From NCBI GenBank assembly GCA_949775045.1, contig OX459104.1:5687306-5751305 (forward strand): a stretch of 64,000 nt of DNA, written 5' to 3'. How positions within the stretch are numbered: position 1 is the stretch's first letter; each line of letters opens with the position of its first letter. The position numbers were made by a program, and so were the translations under genes. This stretch comes from Metridium senile. Taxonomy: Eukaryota; Cnidaria; Anthozoa; Actiniaria; Metridiidae. Positions 11,601 to 25,027 of the stretch are shown here, piece by piece. Below the pieces are notes generated by a model that saw only the letters and a list, made by a program, of their open reading frames with translations, was not told the DNA's origin and searched no databases.

Positions 11601-14600
11601 AAAATATCTCCACCTTTTGAAAAACATCTTCAAGAGCGGTGTCAACGTGCGAGTAATCAATGAACGTTAGGGGTGGACCATTTGACTTTTGAGGGGGGGG
11701 GGGGTGGATGATTTTGTCCGTGCAGGAAATTTGTTTTAGCCCACTGGCATGTGCACGCAATTTATTTTATAGAAAAGCAAAGATTTCAGTGGCATTCAGT
11801 GGAAATTTTGGCTTGCAGGATTTTTTTTTTCGGCCCTTCGGGCCGTGCAGGAAATTTTTTTTCAAAATCATCCACCCCCCCCCCCTCAAAAGTTAAATGG
11901 TCCACCCCTTAGAGAACCTTCCTTTTCACTTTCACAAAAGAAAGTTTGCATACTAATCCTTTTTTGGTGGCGAACCAAGATGTAAGGCATGGTTTTGATA
12001 AATGAAACTGAAAATGGATCTAGATGCTTAACGTTTACACAAAAAACTCCAGTTACAAGTAACCAGATAAAGAAAGGTTTTTTCTACGAAACCTACCGGA
12101 AATGACATCACATTAAAACAGTCAATTATTTCAGCGCTAAGCATCATGGTCACTGGATGAAGAACGATGAAATAATGCATAAAATACATTAAGAAAATGT
12201 CCAAGGTAGGTATTGATCCAAAAATATTAAAAAAAAACTTATCATATATTAATCAATGAATTTACACTCTTTCAAAACCAGATACTTGTATCAATGTAGA
12301 AATTGCAATAAACAAAGTAAAATTGAACAAGACTGATCCAGCTCAGTGTAAAGTACTAAGGCACGTTTTATAGATACTGGCTCTGCACGAGAGATTGTCC
12401 GTGTTACATACTGCCAACAAGAGCCATTGTCACTTACCAGCATGCACCGCGCGAAAGACTGATTTTCGTGGACCATGAAAATCGCCAATCAGACGTTTTG
12501 ATATCTTTTAAGGCCGATTTACACGGCACAACTTTTGCCTACAACTATTGCATGCAACTTGATTTACACGGCACAACTTTGGTGCTAACAATAGTATAAT
12601 CTGACTTAAGTCAAGTTTGAGCAACTTGCATGCGACAGATGTAGGCAAAAGTTGTGCCGTGTAATTCGGCCTTTATAAAGTCTAGTGTCCTACCATTAGA
12701 AGACCTAAGACCCGAAAAACGAATACCCACGATAATTATCGAGATAAACGCTTTGGGATTATTTATGACGTTTATATCGATTGCAAGAGTTATTAAAAAA
12801 CGTTGTGTTTAAATCCGACTTCTTGTCTTCTCTTTTGAAGAATATGCCTCAGGATTTAAGTCTCTTTGAATTTCATGTTTGTTTCTACTGAGTTCGCGTG
12901 TTCGATGCTAGCAGAAACTGATGAATTTCATGGTTTCAAAAGGTAACAATATATACATGTGTGGTAACATATATACACTCGGCTGCGCCTCGTTTTTTCA
13001 ACCCATTTTTCGGTGTTTGAAAACCTGATGAAACATTCTTTCTCGTGTTTGATATATTACGTAATAAATGTTCATTTTCAAAACCATCCAGCACCTCTAT
13101 CCATTTATCATGTCCCCGGGGTCTTGTAAAAGTCATTTTCTTGAAGTCAAACCATATATATAGACTAACATAGTACTTGTGACATCAGTACATTGTTTGT
13201 TCATTTTTGTTTATATTCACACACACATCCTATTTATTTTTTTCACTCATTTTTCAGAATATCTTTGTGCATTTACCATGGGCAGCAGAGTATCATTCGC
13301 GTTTGTATTCGCTTGTCATCTCCGTGTATTTATAGTTACCAACGGTCGCTTATTTGCTTGCTTTGTTATTCCCTTGACCTTCGTCTTTATATGTCTAGCT
13401 CCTATTTCAATCTTGTGATATTGGTCTATCTAGTATTAAAAGCGATCGTGTGTCACTCGGTTACTAATCGGTAACTTCTTTAACTGCCCCCGAAGGTATA
13501 TAAGATACCAGGGTACGCAGCTAGCCCTAATCCTATTGTTCTCTATCTGCTCAAATCCGTACTAGGTAAACGTCACTGCTATGGACAGTGATGATAGATT
13601 GGCAAGTTCGGACTCTGTTCGCTTGCTATCCGAAACCGTTTGACTAGGAATAAAGATTGCGTTACCGTATTAGTTTTTGAATAGTCCGGCCGTTATTTTG
13701 ACACACATGGAGAACGTATTCACAAGAATATTTTATTATAAACCTTGTGCTTTAATAGAAACGGAGCAAAGCATAAGAATTTTATTGTCATGTGAATGCA
13801 AGGTGGCAACCACTGCTGTCGAAAGACCGGTTTGGGGAAGTTTATAAAGAAGGTTTTCACCAATGTACCAAAATACAGATTGAGACAAGTTGATGGTTCC
13901 CGAGGATGGGCAATTCATTACGGTTTGAACGCTAGTAGCGACTTATTTGTTTCGGCTTGAAACTTTTCTTCAGCTTGAAAGTAGCGACTTATTATGAAAT
14001 AGTAAATCACCGTACGTTAGTTTTTTCAACGTTGTGTTAGTTTTTATTTTAAATACGTTAAATACGCTAAATCTCTTTTACTTAAAATCATGAAACCGTA
14101 CTCAAATGAATGATTAATTTTTGTTACGGCTTGAGTTCACGGTCATTCAAGGTCACTTTAAATAACTCAGTTTCGCCATAAGTTGCGGGAATATAAAGAC
14201 TGAAACTCCAATTCGTTGCTTTGGATTCGTTTATTTGTATTGGAATTACCGTGAACTCAAGCCGTAACAGTAAAGACTCTTTTCCTCTTATTAAAGGGCT
14301 TCAATAAGACAGTTACATAAGTAGCGATTCCTTCGAGTACCATGCGGTTCAATGTGTAAACATCTCGCATTACAAAAATCAATAAAACGTAAGCGGATGT
14401 GACGTATATAGCAGTACATTATTAACATGGCTCCCCTAAATTGGGCACAATTTACAAATAATCGTGAAATATAATCAGATCTAACTGTAACAGTTCGTAT
14501 ATATGTTATCTAAACTATTTAAACTGGCTAATCAGTCTAACTTGGAAGGCTCCTTGGCGGGGATGCCCCGGTGGCATCGTTTGGCGACAGCAACAGCACA

Positions 14601-17600
14601 AGCTTGTGTACTGGTCTCTCGAGGTAGGTATGGCGGCGTTGGCCATCAGTCTTGTCTGCGACGGCAATCTTTACCTTTCGTACTAAACCGTCTTGGCTGG
14701 GGTAGGTATCTTCTACTCGACAGAGTCGCCAACGGTTGCGGGGTACGTCGTCGTCCTTCAGTAGCATGATGTCACCTTTCATGATGTTCCTCTTTGGTCT
14801 TGTCCACTTTTGGCGATGTTGTAGTGACTGCAAGAACTCCTTTTTCCAGCGGTGCCAAAACTCGTCAGCGAGGTGTTGTACTCGACGCCAGCGCTTTCTG
14901 GAGTAGAGATCGTTGCGCACGAAGTTACCCGGTGGTGGTAAGACGACACAGCTCTTCTGGGTGAGCAGGTGGTTGGGAGTCAGAGGCATGTTGTCTGAGG
15001 AGCTCGCGCTCTCTGCAGTCAGCGGACGGCTGTTTACGATTGCCTCAGCCTCGACCATTAATGTCCGTAGCGACTCGTCATCTAGTTGAGTACCTTGTTT
15101 CATCAGTAGAGCGTTCACGACGTTGCGGATCGACCTTATCTGCCGTTCCCACACACCGCCCATGTGGCTTGCGTGTGGAACGTTGGTCTTGAAAGTCACC
15201 CAGTCGCAGTTGTCTTTGAGAAGCTCATTGCGTACTTTGTCGTTGTCCATCTCTGTAAGTGCTTTCTGTAGTTCGTTTTTGGCCCCCATAAAATTTGTGC
15301 CTTGATCGGATCGGAGTTGTCTCGCTGGTCCACGACGTCCAATGAAGCGACGGTAGGCATTCAGGAATGAGTCAGTATCTAGGCTGTTTGCTACTTCTAT
15401 GTGTACTGCTCTTGACGCCATGCACGTGAAGAGTGCACCATACCGTTTGAGTTGACGGCGTCCTTCTTTGATGGTCCATGGACCAAAGTAGTCAACAGCA
15501 ACGTAAGTAAATGGTGGTGACGGTTCTAACCTGTCTTTGGGAAGATCTGCCATCTTTTGGGTTTGAGTGTCACTTCGTAGCTTGTGGCAAGTAACACAGT
15601 CAGCGATGTGCTTTGTTACCGCAGAGGATCCACCAATTATCCAGAACCCGGAGGTCTTGATCTCACTTTGTGTCAAACCACGTCCCTGATGATGCACCCT
15701 TTCGTGGAAATGGCGAATTACCAAGTTGGTGATGTGGCCTTTTCGTGGGAGGATAACTGGATGTTTGGATTCATAAGGGATTTCAGCTAGTCGTAGTCTT
15801 CCACCAACCCTTAGTAGGCCGTTCTCGTCTAGGAATGGATCTAATCGGTAGAGTGAGCTTGTCCTCTTCATTGTTGTGTTCCTCTCTCTCGCGGCTGTTC
15901 TGTCAGTTGCTGTATTCTTTGTGGTAAGTGAACTCAGAATCTTGATTTCCTCTTTGAAGCTTTCGCCTTGTACTTTCTTGATAATTTCTTGTTCAGCACG
16001 TTGAAGATCAGCTACGGTGTTGTGGGTGTTGCTATTTTCCTTTGTCGCTTGCTCATCTTGAGGTTTCTTGAATCGGTCTTGAAGACGTAAACACGCAGCT
16101 ACTGCTTTTTTGGCGCGATACCAGTCAGAAAAATAGGTCAAGCGTTGAGTGATGGTGGTGTATTCTTCGACGTCTGTTGTGAAAACAGTAGCTTTCTTCA
16201 ACTCTGGATCTTCAGGGTTGATGGTGAATTCCTCTTTGTTGCTTTCATCTGTTTGATCTGGTTGCCATAAGAATTCTGGTCCTTTCCACCATCTGGAGCT
16301 GTTAAGGATTTCGTGGGCGTCTAAACCACGAGATGCGTCGTCAGCGGGGTTTGCTTTGGTATCGACGTAGTGCCATTGCTTGGGAGATGTTCCTTCTAGT
16401 ATTTGCTGTACACGGTTGGCTACGAAGACATGGAAGCGCCTGGACATGTTGGATATGTAGCCTAGGACTACTTTGCTGTCTGTCCAAAAGACCTCTCTTA
16501 GCTGGTCGTACTCTAGCTCCTTCCTCAGCAGGGCGCTGACTCTTACTGATACTACGGCGGCAGACAGCTCCAACCTTGGGATCGTGATCGACTTCAAAGG
16601 TGTTACTCTGGATTTGGCCATGACGAGTGAGCAGTGCACCCGGTCTTTGACATCGACGAGCTTTAGGTAGGAGCATTGGCCATATCCATCGCTGCTGGCA
16701 TCGGAGAAATGATGCAGTTCTGCTACTTTCAGCGACTCAAGTTTGGAGGATTTGTAGCATCTGCTGACTTTCAGTTCTGCCAGAGCGGGGAGTTCCGACC
16801 TCCATTTTACCCACGTTGGTCTTAGCTCTTCAGGTACTCGATCGTCCCACTCTACGCCCTGTCGACATAGGGACTGGAGGATTCTCTTTCCTTGCAGTAT
16901 CACGGGTGAAAGCATCCCGAGGGGATCAAAAACAGAGCTGACGGTAGCTAGTATACCTCTTCTGGTGAGTGGTCGATCTTTCAGCGTTATTCGGAACTGG
17001 AAAGTGTCCGATTCCACGCACCATTGGACTCCCAACGCTCGTTCTATGGACAGGCTGTCTTTGTCGGCGTCGAGATTCCTTTTGCCTTCTGCTCTTTCAC
17101 TTTGGGGAACAGATTCAGTCACCTCTTTGTTATTACAGACAAACTTGTGCAGACGGAAGCCACCTTTCTGACACAGGCTCTTGGTGTTGTTGATAAGTGC
17201 AATGGCATCTCGTGTAGTGGGAACTGATTTGAGACCATCGTCTACGTAAAAGTCGTCTTTTACGAACTTCGCTGCTTCACTACCAAGCTCCTCTTTATAG
17301 TCGTCAGCGGTTTTCTTCAGGGCGTAGTTTGCACATCCTGGTGACGAAACGGCACCAAACAGATGCACTGTCATTCTGTACTCCTGGGGTTGACTATCAA
17401 TGTCGCCATCCTCCCACCATAGGAACCTCGGGTAATCACGGTACTCCTCGTTGACCTGCACTTGGAAGAACATTTTTTCGATATCACACATAAATGCGAC
17501 TGGCTCTTGTCGAAATCTGCATAGAACGCCGACTAGGTTGTTGGTTAGGTCTGGTCCTTGCAGCAACTGCTTGTTTAGGGATTGGCCGTGGTGTGTAGCG

Positions 17601-20600
17601 CTGCAATCAAACACTACCCTGATTTTTCCTGGCTTCTGAGGGTGGTAAACACCATGGTGAGGGACGTACCAGACTTTACCGTTGTTGAGTGACGCTTCTT
17701 GTGGCACCCGTTCTGCATGGCCATTCTTTATTATACTCGTCATGAAGTCGTTGTAGTCTTGACGGTACTTTGCATCTGATTTAAGCCTTTTCCTTAGCTG
17801 ATTTAGACGATTGGACGCCATGTATCTGTTGTTTTGAAGGCCTTCTGTGTTTCTCTTGAACGGTAATGGCATTTCGTAGTGACCATCTGATCTTTGTTGT
17901 ATTCCTTCTTCAACTATCTTCAGGAACTGGCGATCTTCTTGTGACAGGGGTTTAGTGTCCCTTTCTTTCTCGTTGAAATCGCTTTCAAACATTCTATTAA
18001 CTTGCTGTGGAGTAATGATTTCTTTGGCTTCTGTTCCGACAGTGAGGTGGCACATCCCATTACTTAACTGGCCTGCTCGATGATCTTTCTTTGAGAGCTT
18101 CGGAGTGTTGACCATGCCTATTATTCCCCAGCCTAGGGCGGTACGCTTGGCGTAGGGGTCGTTGTCATTTCCTACGATGACCTCTCGAGGTTTTATCGCG
18201 CAAGCACAGTTCAGCCCGATAAGCATGGCTATTTCGACGTCGCTCCTGTAGGGCATGAGATGGTCTGCGACATTTCTGAGGTGTGGCCACTTCAAGGCTG
18301 TTTCTCTTCTTGGGATTTGTTGTCGGTTGGCAGGAATTGCGTCTCTGCTGTAGACTCGAGGCAAGTGGATTTCTTTGTCCATGTTTACACCTTGCACAAC
18401 AAGACCGGTAATTTTAACGCTAGTAGTGTTTTCTACTCCAAGCATTGTCGTTAGTTTGAGGCTTACTTCGGTGCCCTTTACATTTAGTTGGTGGAGAGTG
18501 GTTTCTTTAACGAAGCAGGCATCTGATTGTTCGTCTAAGAGAGCATAAACCATTAACTTTCTCTGTGGCTGGTTGCTGTGACTGAGCCACACTGGTACAA
18601 TCAGTGAGTGTGAGGATATGGGATCAGTATTATCTTCTGCCTCGCCGACCTTTACACGATGAGAGACTGCTGAGGCTTCAGAGCGTTGATATTTGTTCTT
18701 TGTTGTGTCTTCCTTGGGTTTGAAGTCGTCGTCGTGAAGACTTGTGGGATGACGACCATCACACTTCTGGCACTTTAGTTTTCTTCTACATTGTCTGTTG
18801 ATGTGGCCGTGTTTTAGACAACCCCAGCATAAGGCTTGTAAGCGTGCTAAGTCCTTCCTTTCGTTTATAGGTAATTTAAGGAAGTCTTGACATGAGTCTA
18901 GGTCATGCAGAGGACCTTTACAGGCTGGACAGGAGAAGGTCTTTTCTTCGTACGTCTTCTTTCTTCCTTCGTTTGCAGCGGTAGCGAATGCGTTTGCAAC
19001 GTTTCTTTTTCTTGGGGCTGTCAGCCTGTTCGTTTCTATTTTAAATTCTTCTTTGCCTTTCTGTGCGTCTCTCAAAGCTTGAAACGACGTCACCGGGTTG
19101 GAAGCGATCCTGGCTTCTCTTTGCAAGAATTTACAAAACTCGGAAAATGGAGGATACCCTGCGTTTTCAGTTTTTGTACTTTCGGGTACGTTCTGTACGT
19201 TCTGTTCTTTGGGGTTGACTATCAATACGTATTCACAAGAATATTTTATTATAAACCTTGTGCTTTAATAGAAACGGAGCAAAGCATAAGAATTTTATTG
19301 TCATGTGAATGCAAGGTGGCAACCACTGCTGTCGAAAGACCGGTTTGGGGAAGTTTATAAAGAAGGTTTTCACCAATGTACCAAAATACAGATTGAGACA
19401 AGTTGATGGTTCCCGAGGATGGGCAATTCATTACGGTTTGAACGCTAGTAGCGACTTATTTGTTTCGGCTTGAAACTTTTCTTCAGCTTGAAAGTAGCGA
19501 CTTATTATGAAATAGTAAATCACCGTACGTTAGTTTTTTCAACGTTGTGTTAGTTTTTATTTTAAATACGTTAAATACGCTAAATCTCTTTTACTTAAAA
19601 TCATGAAACCGTACTCAAATGAATGATTAATTTTATAACGCAGGTTTTTAAAATGTTGTAAATACCGGTACTTCACTTCGGGTAGTGCTGATTATCGACC
19701 GAACGAATAGTTGTGTTTTCGGATAGCAAGCGAACAGAGTCCGAACTTGCCAATCTATCATCACTGTCCATAGCAGTGACGTTTACCTAGTACGGATTTG
19801 AGCAGATAGAGAACAATAGGATTAGGGCTAGCTGCGTACCCTGGTATCTTATATACCTTCGGGGGCAGTTAAAGAAGTTACCGATTAGTAACCGAGTGAG
19901 ACACGATCGCTTTTAATACTAGATAGACCAATATCACGAGATTGAAATAGGAGCTAGACATATAAAGACGAAGGTCAAGGGAATAACAAAGCAAGCAAAT
20001 AAGCGACCGTTGGTAACTATAAATACACGGAGATTACAAGCGAATACAAACGCGAATGATACTCTGCTGCCCATGCATTTACTGGTCTTTTTAAAACTAT
20101 TATTATATCATCTTTGTTTGAGATCCTTATCAGCAGTTCTCAGGTAGTTTGAGTTCAATATATTTTTTTTTTCATATGATATTTCAAACAGTATATAGCT
20201 TCATGCAGTCCTTGACTGCTTATATTTTTTGAAATACATGTAGTTGCATACTAATATCGATCACCAGATTGAAATTTGAGCTAAATATTTATGGTCAATC
20301 GTACCAAAACAGCATACACAAACTGGAGACCGGCCCCCGTTACTGACAATATTATTATTAGTTGACTGAGTTAATATTTCAACTAATGATCGCCCCAAGA
20401 CTATAATTTTAAGTGTAATTATTCCCTATATGTTCAAATTTTCATCTATGTGCAAAATGCGGTCACTTGCAAATAAAGAATTGATTTGAAAAGTCGTAGA
20501 TTCTTAATCACCTTGCACTTATCATTGGTGGAGTAAACACATTTGCACTCATCGTAACATATTTCTTCGGGATAGCACTTATCATAAGTGCAAACAAGCC

Positions 20601-23600
20601 TCAGTCAACTCCAACCAGGTTACCGTAAGTGGAAAGTATCGACTTGCACTTATCGTACGTGCAAATGATCTAAAGCCACTTACGGTAATCTAAAGGTCGG
20701 ATTTATATATGCAGGTCGGATTTATTTCGGCAGTTGTTATTCATGCTTCTCTTGACACTTCTCTTGTGTTGTGTCAATCCCTGCAGACTTTATAACAGCA
20801 CACAGCACTCTCTCATGTTTCTATTTCTTCATTTAAAGTTACATACATGCAAATGTTTTCAAAACAATTGATTCAATAGACCATTTCGCAGTTCTCCTCG
20901 ATAAACCTCATGATCCGCCTTCAATTTAACTATTGCAAGTGGTAATTTAAGGAATGTACACATTATAAAACAATTGAAAACACTTAAAAGTTCCACTGTG
21001 GTCAAATTCTAAAGAATTTAATACACGCTATCTTTTTAATTTTTTCATAGAAAGGCAGATATAGGATTTAAATTTTTTTTTTTTTTGGCTGAATCACAAA
21101 TTTCACTTATAAAAGAAGAAACATTCCAAAGCTTTTCAAACATTTTCTTTCACAAGAAATTATTTCATCTCCCTCGAGCTCTTCACCATTTTCACAGATT
21201 GATTTGCCTGCGGGGGTTTATGGGAAAATCTAAAAATAGCACAAAAAGGTGTAAACACCATTATAAGAACCTATTCCGTAGAGGAAGGCTCCTAGTAATT
21301 GGCTCCTGACACTATTAAGGCTGAGGTTGATGGAAGACAACTGTGATGATAAATGATCAGCAACCCACCTTTGCTCCTTCTCAATAACGACCCCCATGAT
21401 GCACTTATAATAAAACTCTACAGGTAGGGCCTTCCCCTTGTATGGGACATCTTTCAGCAAGGGCACTAATCTTGAGGGTCCTAATCGTTTTAGTGCCAAG
21501 TGGACTACGTTTTCCCAAGTCATATCAGGTAACCAATCAGAATCTTTACACAGCTGGTCACATGACTGCTTGTGGTCAGAATGCTTTGAAGCAACTAGTG
21601 CCAGTAATATTTTCCACTCATCCAAAGATTGAAGTGTGGGGCCTGGATAAAAGTGACAAATTATTATTCAAAATAATGATAATGGTGATGGTAGTGATAT
21701 GTTACCATAACGATGATGGTAATGATGACAATGATGGTAATGGAAATAATTCAATGTTGGCAATAATGATAATTTATGATGATGAATATGGTGATTATGA
21801 TGATAGGGTAATGATGGTAATGATGATGAATATGGTGATTATGATGATAGTGGTGATGATGGTGATGATGATACATGATTGTGATTATGATGATAGTGGT
21901 AATGATGATGAATATGGTGATTATGATGATAGTGGTAATGATGATGAATATGGTGATTATGATGATAGTGGTGATGATGGTGATGATGAATATGGTGATT
22001 ATGATGATAGTGGTAATGATGGTAATGATGATACATGATTGTGATTATGATGATAGTGGTAATGATGATGAATATGGTGATTATGATGATAGTGGTAATG
22101 ATGATGAATATGGTGATTATGATGATAGTGGTGATGATGGTGATGATGAATATGGTGATTATGATGATAGTGGTAATGATGGTAATGATGATACATGATT
22201 GTGATTATGATGATAGTGGTAATGATGGTGATGACAATGATAGTGATGGAAATAACGTTGGTAATGATGTTAATTAATGATGATGAATATGGTGATTATG
22301 ATGATAGTGGTAATGATGGTAATGATGATACATGATTGTGATTATGATGATAGTGGTAATGATGGTGATGACAATGATAGTGATGGAAATAACGTTGGTA
22401 ATGATGTTAATTAATGATGATGAATATAGTGATTATGATGATAGTGGTAATGATGCCGATGCTGATGATGATACATGCTTGTGATGGTAATGATGTTGGT
22501 GATGATGATAATGATGATGATAATGATGATGATAATGATGGAAATGATGATGATGGTGGGAATGATGATAATGATGGTGGCAATGATGATGGTGATGGAA
22601 AAGATAATGTTGATGCTACTTGATGACTACATAATAATGATGGTGGTAGTGGTGGTGATCTGATGATAATGATGGTGATCGTTATAATAATTATGGTGAT
22701 GCGGATATATGATAATCACACTAAAGCAATGCTGCTACTGACGATTATGATAACAAAGATTACAATGCCTATAATAATAATACTTGTTTGCCTTACCCCA
22801 AGTAGAGTCTGTCTTCAGCAAAGTAATATCCCCCAAACAAACCAGAGTCTGTACAACAACCTGTTTGTATCCCCTGACTGAACAAAGACGAACAAACCCT
22901 GGCCAGTATCTGAATACCACCCATCAAGATGATAGAATTAGAATATTACTTTGCAACATCTTGATAAAATTAATAACATTTAAGTGAAAGGCAAAATATT
23001 GTATAATTACACAAACATGGTATCTGACTACAATCATGTGCCAAATTGTTGAGTCACTTTTTATGAGCATTTTTGTTTGCGTTTCAAAAAATATACAAAA
23101 TCTATCAAATGAATTTGATTTGCAAACCCCCTTCCTCCCTGAGCAATGTTGATTGGTCTTTCAAATAACACCCATTTCACATTCCCACAATTCAACATTG
23201 ATATGGGGGAGAGGGGGGGGGGGGATAATGTTGAAATATTTTTCATGTAAAAACCAGATAATGTCCCAAGGTATTTTGCACATGTTTGTAGCTACAAGTT
23301 AAGCATTGTTTTTTTTTTGTGGCTATTCTATGCCTTCTGATGGTATCAGATCTGTTAGCTTCTAAACCTTTTCTCTTTTGTCCTCGTAAGCCCACTCGCT
23401 TCTTACAAAAGGTGAGTTTGCTTCTATGTTACCATTTTAATATAATATGTTATATAGCTAGGAGAAAACTATTTTTTAATTTTATAGAAGTAATATTTAT
23501 AAATAATAAATTAGGTAACATACAGAGTCTGAAGTAATATTTTTTAGATATTATGTAAAGCGGAGGTCAAATGGCTATGTCTGTCGCACAGTTGATGATA

Positions 23601-24995
23601 GTTGAAGGCTTCTCAACTATTATCAACAGTCTCGCTTCTTACAAAAGGTGAGTTTGCTTCTATGTTACTATTATAATATAATATGTTATATAGCTAGGAG
23701 AAAACTATTTTTTAATTTTATAGAAGTAATATTTATAAATAATAAATTAAGTAACATACAGAGTCTGAAGTAATATTTTTTAGATATTATGTAAAGCGGA
23801 GGTCAAATGGCTATGACAGTTGATGATAGTTGAAGGCTTCTCAACTATTATCAACTATCCTGCAAGTGCAGTCATACAGCAAAAACTATCATCGACTATC
23901 ATGTGAAATTTGAGAGTGTTCAAACTCTATGATAGTCCATGATAGTCCATGATAGTCCATGATAGTTGGTGGTCAAACGCACATGATAGTTGGAACTATC
24001 ATCAACTATCATTGCCGTTTGACCGAGGCTTAAAGGTTGATAATTCAAAAGAAAAAAGATCAGATCTTCATTTAGTCACAGATTAAGTGAACAGACCTGT
24101 GTTTCTTCTTACCCATGCTTCCAGCAAGTGTTTAGATAGAAATCCATTTCAGAGTAATCTGCTTTCTTACAAACTAGATCTAGTATTTCATTCAAGTGTT
24201 CTTGGTGTTTCCATGCCAACCGATGAGATCCTGGCCTAGAAAAAATATTTACAATCTTTATTAACACTAGGGAAGGTTTTGTGATTGACGTTCAATAATT
24301 TATTTTTGAAATGATTGTGTTACCTTGGTAACCCACATTGACAATGCAGCTGGCCTTCAGGGTTGCTGGCAACTAATGCACTGTGAAACCAAGCCTTGAT
24401 GATTTCTCTGTCTTTGGCAAGAATTTTTAAAGTCTGCGCCCTAATGATAAATCATCAATATCAACTCATCAATTAACATTACTAACACCATTATCACTAC
24501 TGTCATCACCATCATCTTAGACATTATTACCAGTATCATAATCACAATCACAATCAGAATTATCATCATCATCATCATCATCACCATCATAATCACAATT
24601 ATCATCATCATTACCATTATCATAATGACATTTATCATCATCATCATCATCATTATAATCATCATAATCACAATCATCATCATAATCACAATCACCATCA
24701 TAATCACCATTATCATAATCACCATTATCATCATCACCATTATCATCATCACCATTATCATCATCACCACTATCATAATCATAATTATCATCATCACCAT
24801 TATCATAATCATCATCATCATCATCACCATAATCATAATCATCATCATCATCATCATATTGTAATTAGTATATCAGAGCAAATAAAGATTCAGTCTATAT
24901 TCTATCCATCATCACCATGTATTATCATCATCATAATCACAATCATCATCATAATCATAATTATCATCATCATCACCATTATCATAATGACAATT

Positions 24996-25027
<32 letters not shown>

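Larger units (their letters stand above)
8921..20697. mobile_element. Large composite with long inverted terminal repeats
   Basis: The segment 8921-9166 (ACCTTTAGATTACGTAAGTGG...) is repeated inverted at 20454-20697. A second inverted pair lies inside: 13277-13645 against 19710-20078. The outer arms carry several palindromic motifs of the type GCACTTATGATAAGTGC, with further variants near 9990-10130. Later insertions fill the left half (MITEs near 9.5, 10.2, 11.7, 12.5 and 13.0 kb), and the BEL/Pao element fills the centre. No DDE transposase was recognised, so the outer element is either non-autonomous or gutted. Confidence 0.65.

Noticed and set aside
12438..12488. Possible short coding exon on the minus strand with a GTAAGT donor
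   Set aside because: The same sequence occurs inverted at 26330-26400 and in part at 35990-36093, so it is a MITE piece, not a host exon.
13179..13474. Hydrophobic plus-strand frames of 79 and 93 codons
   Set aside because: They cover an LTR-like inverted repeat with promoter and poly(A)-like signals, and the inverted copy does not preserve the frame.
13736..13918. Duplicated 60-codon frame (again at 19249-19431)
   Set aside because: Identity follows from the 408-bp direct repeat. No independent sign of coding.
13714..14121. Reading the 408-bp repeats as BEL LTRs
   Set aside because: Ends are not TG...CA and a better LTR candidate with an adjacent polypurine tract lies at 14127-14268. Not fully excluded.
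16333..17227. Several 60-110 codon frames on both strands
   Set aside because: Shadows of the BEL/Pao pol frame.
21230..21368. C-terminal end of HPS5 at 21230
   Set aside because: Splicing at 21369 to 8636 is in phase and restores the conserved terminal helix, so the run-on is treated only as a possible minor isoform.
21442..22277. Asp/Gly/Tyr-rich proteins
   Set aside because: Translation of GAT-type repeats within an HPS5 intron.
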